A DNA stretch of 64,000 nt. Origin: Pinus tabuliformis (Eukaryota; Streptophyta; Pinopsida; Pinales; Pinaceae). Made by a program: the position numbers and the translations under genes. Below the pieces are notes generated by a model. The model worked only from the letters and a program-made list of their open reading frames with translations, was not told the DNA's origin and did no database searches. The stretch is taken from positions 314,496,783-314,560,782 of the forward strand of contig CM062820.1 in NCBI GenBank assembly GCA_031772625.1. The letters run 5' to 3'. Of the stretch, positions 60,251 to 64,000 are shown piece by piece; position 1 is the first letter of the stretch; every line of letters starts with the position of its first letter.

Positions 60251-61421
60251 CCTCTTGCTTCCCTCCACTATCTATTCCTTTAGGACAAAGAAATGTAGTT
60301 GTTGCATTATCAACATATCAAGATGAAGCTTCCAGGTCCACAAGATCAACATGACATAGAAACAATGTTGAAATATTTTTGTGGGGAAAAATGCCTATGC
60401 AGGACGATCCTATCCACCTAAGGTGTGACAGTGCCTTAGCAACAAACAAACACAGCTATTCTAGTATTCTTCCTTTATGAATTAAGAATGAAGAGAGATG
60501 GATGGACTAACTGGTGTCTTCCGTTTGTCCCTCGATCCGGTTTCTCTTCTCTTTGAGAGTTCCCAGCTACTTGCCTTCTCGCTCGCCCAACTTCAACAGG
60601 TTCCTGCAAGATCACAAGAAGGGAACACTACACAAAGACATAGATTCATATTCATAACTAGTTCAGGATTAGAAATAAACCAAATACACTAATGCAATCA
60701 TACATCAAAGGCACATCAGCATATAGGAGAAACCAAGATAGCTTTATTGATGAATAACAAGGTTCAGGAGGAGATACAACCAAGAGAGTTCCAATCCAGC
60801 ATCTCCTTCCCAGCAAATGAAATTCCTATCTTCACCTCCCTTCAAAGCATTAAGCACCCAATGATTCCAATCTCAAACCAACAGCAATTCTTTGCAATAA
60901 CAAAATTCCAGCCTCCTTGATCTCATGGAGGAGAGATCCATATATAGATGTTTGGAGAGAGGATGAGTCAGCTTGAGATCTGACTAGTGTCCTCTCCCTC
61001 TATCAGTTCTTGCTTCCACTTGGAGACTAAGAGCCTCTTACTCATCACTAGTCGAATTCATTGAGGCAAGTGTCATTGGAGAAGATTCTGGAAGCTTCCA
61101 GGGTCTTTCCACCTCGTTGAATTAACTTGCCATTTGTCGCTTCCCGCTCAGCGCACCCTGGTAGTGCTTCTACGTGCGTTGCAGTGCACCTAGCCAGTGT
61201 AATCTCTGCATTTCAGCGCAGACAGCTAGTGGAGCCTCTGAATTGATCCTGAATTGACTTGTTTTTGAGCAGTTTCTGGTGGAGAACTTCTGTGAATTGC
61301 TGTGGTTTGTTAGCCTTGTTCCTCTAGGGGTAGGAACAATATGTTTAGAGACTTTGGATCCCTTAGATTATGGACATTTCATGCTTATAGCTGTAAGGCA
61401 CAAAATTTCTATAACAGTTGC
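60251..61421. mobile_element. LTR-like or untranslated sequence after the copia remnant
   Basis: No gene is visible. The tract from about 60480 to 61421 reads like an LTR on the minus strand: it would start TGTTATAGAAATTTTGTGCC at 61421, with promoter-like TATATAG at about 60937. Neither a second boundary nor a target duplication could be fixed. GCGCACC/GTGCGTTGCAGTGCACC-type motifs recur at 61145-61215. Confidence 0.35.
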
Positions 61422-62515
61422 CCCCTAAAGTATGAGGTCGTTTATCGGGTGAAATGCTTTATTAGGAGGATCCGAAGTTCATCCAATGCTGGGAGGAGAC
61501 CTGTAATAAGATACAATACAATACATTATTTTTCATACTGCTTTCATGATCTAGTTGAGGCGGGCATTCCCATGCTCAGCTTTATAAATTCATTTTTCTG
61601 TACATAGAACAGACAATCATCTGATGGTAGACTGATAATTTTGATGAAATTATCATCATTTGGGTAGGATGATTATATGCTGTAATGATGTACATGTCAA
61701 TGTCTTTATCTTTCCTGAATATATATCGCAGCCTGGATGGATGAAACTAGATCCGGGGTCTTCAAACTCGCTCGATCTTCACTCTAAGTACAAGTCGATC
61801 CATGTGAGAAATGTTCTGAAGTCGAACATGGAAAGACATCGCTTGATTACCGGTCAATGAGGTAAACCATTAACAAGCGCGAGAGGAATCACCGATAATG
61901 ATAATGACCCTCAAGGTACTACAGTACAATTCACGTGGTGTGAATAAAGGACTTGGCGTCGAACACCACGCAAAATCTTTCGGTCGAAGGTCATTGATGT
62001 ATACCTGTCGCCGGAAGTGAGAAACTTGCCATTGAGGCATGCAAGCTTCAAAGTATTGAACGGGGTGTTCCTAGATCAACTTCTTGGATAATGAGCTGAT
62101 GTCGACACGAAGTGATCCGTCAAAGGAGGGCCTTAATGAATCCCACATCAATGACACGAAACGGAGCTAATGATTTTGATGGAGGTGAAAACGATCTAAT
62201 GACATATGCTTCAGGGTGCCAGTCATGAAAAGAATGAAGGATAATGTATGGTAGTGGATGGGACACGGGTGACTTCTCTGAACAACTTCTCTTGAACATA
62301 TGGCGACACTTATGCGATGGATTGGTAGCATTACCCCAAATATGGATGGTATGGCGAGACCATGGTGATGTGACCGGTGAATGAAACAACCCAACCCGAC
62401 GGTGGTACGGAGGAAAAGTGTCATGTTCAAGAGCGACTTGCTACCATCAAAGTTTTCTTGAGTTTCTCCCAATTTTTCCCCAGTCATTGCTGACCATTAC
62501 CTCTTTATTTTTTTC
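61422..62515. other. CpG-richer region without recognised gene
   Basis: From about 61740 the sequence becomes clearly richer in CG dinucleotides (TCGCCGG, TTCGGTCG, GGCGTCGAACACC) than the rest of the window. Short open frames on both strands have no recognised motif. It may be the LTR or leader of a less decayed element, or a gene flank. Confidence 0.4.
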
Positions 62516-62574
62516 AAGCTTGAGGAGGATAACATATGCTTGTTCTATAACTTTCCCTTCGGGCAAGCCCATCG

Positions 62575-62960
62575 CTATGTTTTAACGAGCCTAGCGATAG
62601 TGAAACTCGTTCTCGTCTAAAGACAAGTTTGTCGCTATTTAATGTTTTTAACGAGTCTAACGACAAAGATAACTCGGTCCTTTTCATTTTTAGAGAGTCT
62701 GAAAAGGTACGTAAAGTCAACTCCGAAAGTCCTTTTTCGTCATCTAATCCCTTAAGTCCAAAAAAGTATAAAAAAATACAGAAGGGATGAGTTTTCGATA
62801 GTTTTAACGAGCCGAACAAAACAAGCGCTCGATCTTTTTGTGCAATAATCCCTCAGGTCCAAAAAGATTAAAATCTAGAGGAGGGATAGCACTTCCGGTC
62901 GCTTTAACGAGCTGGAAGGCCAAAACTCGGCAATCTTTTCATCTTTTTTTTACGAGTCAG
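62575..62960. repeat. TTTTAACGAG motif cluster with hairpin-forming copies
   Basis: TTTTAACGAGCC, TTTTTAACGAGTC, TTTTAACGAGCC, CTTTAACGAGC and TTTTACGAGTC recur, partly matched by inverted CTCGTT or ACTCG nearby (for example AACGAG...ACTCGTT at about 62585-62612). They appear as loosely spaced units of about 65-110 bp separated by GTCCAAAAA-type sequence. Confidence 0.6.
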
Positions 62961-63235
62961 ATGAAAAGAGCTTAAAGAAGACTCGTCTTTTGAGGAATGA
63001 GTGATAAAACGGGTTAGCAGCTGATTCTAGGTACGGGTTGGAATTTTCCAATCACGGCAGTGTCACAAGGATGGCTAGTGAAATCACTCTTCGCAACTGT
63101 TCCTCAAAATGGGTAAACAATCATATGGAGGTGAACGATCGACCAATGGAAAAGTGGAGGTGATGGTGCAAACACGACCAAGGCTTTAAGTGCTGCTAAT
63201 GCTACATTCACCATGGTTAATTACCGGAAGATAGT

Positions 63236-63385
63236 TCATTTTTTAACGAGCTTAAACGCGGAAAAATACTGCTCAGTCTTATGTTTATTTTTTAACGAGC
63301 ATGAACTATGTGCTAAAACTGCTTGGATCTTGTGTTTATTTTTTAACGAGCATGAACTGTGTGCTAAAACTGCTCGATTTTCCAG
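63236..63385. repeat. 51-bp tandem repeat, three copies
   Basis: Units contain TTTTTTAACGAGC, TGAACTRTGTGCTAAAACTG and CTYGGAT or CTCGAT. The last two copies (about 63281 and 63332) are nearly identical and the first is degenerate. The plus-strand open frame across it shows the matching repeat CLFFNEHELCAKTA and is not taken as a gene. Confidence 0.8.
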
Positions 63386-63600
63386 TCATATGATAAGAAT
63401 GTCTCATGTAAGATTCCATTTTTATGGAGCTTGCGCCTTACCAAAGCTATGCCCCGCATCCTTTCGTTATGCAAGTTCGGAAATGACTAATCCTACGAGT
63501 TTAAAGGGTTAGACCTATAGGTTTAAAGGGAGGACCTAAAAATTTAAAAAAATAAATAGTCGCCCCTTGCTTGCACTCCAAAAGGTTTGCATGCCCCCAG

Positions 63601-63756
63601 GTATAAAATAGAGTTTCAAGGTTACCTCTACTTCACTTCCGCCAAAACAATTGTTTTACCGAGAGAGGCCTACCTCTTTCAGGTTACCCCAAAGATTGTA
63701 CCGTTAATCTTTCAAACAAAACACTCCTTCAACGATGTCTACCGAGATAAACAAAG
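63601..63756 (+). promoter_or_regulatory. Candidate TATA box, leader and first exon start
   Basis: TATAAAATA at 63602-63610 lies about 125 bp before an ATG at 63735 in ACGATGTC context. The short open run MSTEINK ends at AAAG|GTGAGC (63756/63757), a good splice-donor context. Promoter, leader, start and donor are in a sensible order, but expression is inference. Confidence 0.35.
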
Positions 63757-63767
63757 GTGAGCGATGA

Positions 63768-63999
63768 TGCCCGCCAACTCACATAACTTTGACAAAAGAA
63801 TCTTATTCCAAAACGACCCCTCTTCCAACCACGGATGGGGTACGGACTAGTCATATTCTCCCGCGGAAACCTACCCTATACCCAAAGTTTTCCTGCCGAA
63901 GCAGACCAGGACGCATGCCCCCTGGGTTCCAGTCATATCCCTCCGAATTAATCGCTCTCATCGAGAGGACGGACCGTGGGTTGAGACATTTCTTGCGTG
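63768..63999 (+). other. Open coding-like stretch running off the window
   Basis: One frame is open for 77 codons to the window end, with protein-like content: TTDGVRTSHILPRKPTLYPK and YPSELIALIERTDRGLRHFL. I do not recognise the family and cannot tell whether it is a host gene or a transposable-element gene. Codon use is GC-richer than in any other open stretch here. Confidence 0.3.
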
Positions 64000-64000
64000 A

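Noticed and set aside
63213-63512. 99-codon open frame with CLFFNEHELCAKTA repeats
   Set aside because: Explained by the 51-bp tandem repeat.

Overview
The window reads as nuclear DNA of a large-genome seed plant, most probably a conifer or other gymnosperm (inference). It is AT-rich and almost free of intact host genes. Most of it is nested, decayed LTR retrotransposons of plant Ty1/copia and Ty3/gypsy type, with SINEs, satellite-like arrays, a CACTA-type end and a Penelope-like insertion carrying a hammerhead-ribozyme motif. Penelope-like elements are known from conifers, which is the main reason for favouring that group. No intact, expressed host gene can be supported; the clearest host-derived sequence is a decayed copy of a NOMO (nodal modulator) gene.

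Layout. 1-6.9 kb: degenerate host-like sequence on the minus strand, with the NOMO pseudogene at about 2.56-5.23 kb, a SINE with perfect 16-bp target duplications at 1.55 kb, and short tandem repeats. 6.9-11.5 kb: AT-rich spacer, a 1.3-kb purine-strand block, a 57-bp tandem array, an inverted-repeat (MITE-like) element and a second SINE. 11.5-17.8 kb: RNase H-like fragment, CACTA-like terminus and LTR-like sequence. 17.8-39.4 kb: an old gypsy element on the plus strand with ~2.2-kb LTRs. It holds three later insertions: a full-length copia (19106-25712) in its 5' LTR, a 1.9-kb solo-LTR-like insert (30493-32363) in its RT, and a 1.5-kb solo LTR (35816-37303) in its 3' LTR. 39.4-43.5 kb: a gypsy gag remnant that abuts copia integrase/RT/RNase H. 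43521-60009: a 16.5-kb gypsy element on the minus strand, inserted in that copia RNase H with a perfect CTATG duplication. Its LTRs are about 4.45 kb and both carry the same non-gag, non-pol coding region; the Penelope-like insert (49363-50384) lies inside it. 60.0-61.4 kb: the rest of the interrupted copia and LTR-like sequence. 61.4-64.0 kb: a CpG-richer region with an array of a TTTTAACGAG motif, a TATA-like box, and an open reading stretch running off the window.

The parts do not form a functional pathway. What the window records is an order of insertion. Three insertions have perfect target duplications (ATTTT, GCAAT, CTATG) and the 35816-37303 solo LTR has a near-perfect one (GTTTC/GTTTT). 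LTR divergence judged by eye agrees with the nesting: roughly 10% for the outer gypsy, 6-7% for the 16.5-kb gypsy and about 3.6% for the copia. All retroelement coding regions are broken fossils. All identifications come from reading motifs without database searches.
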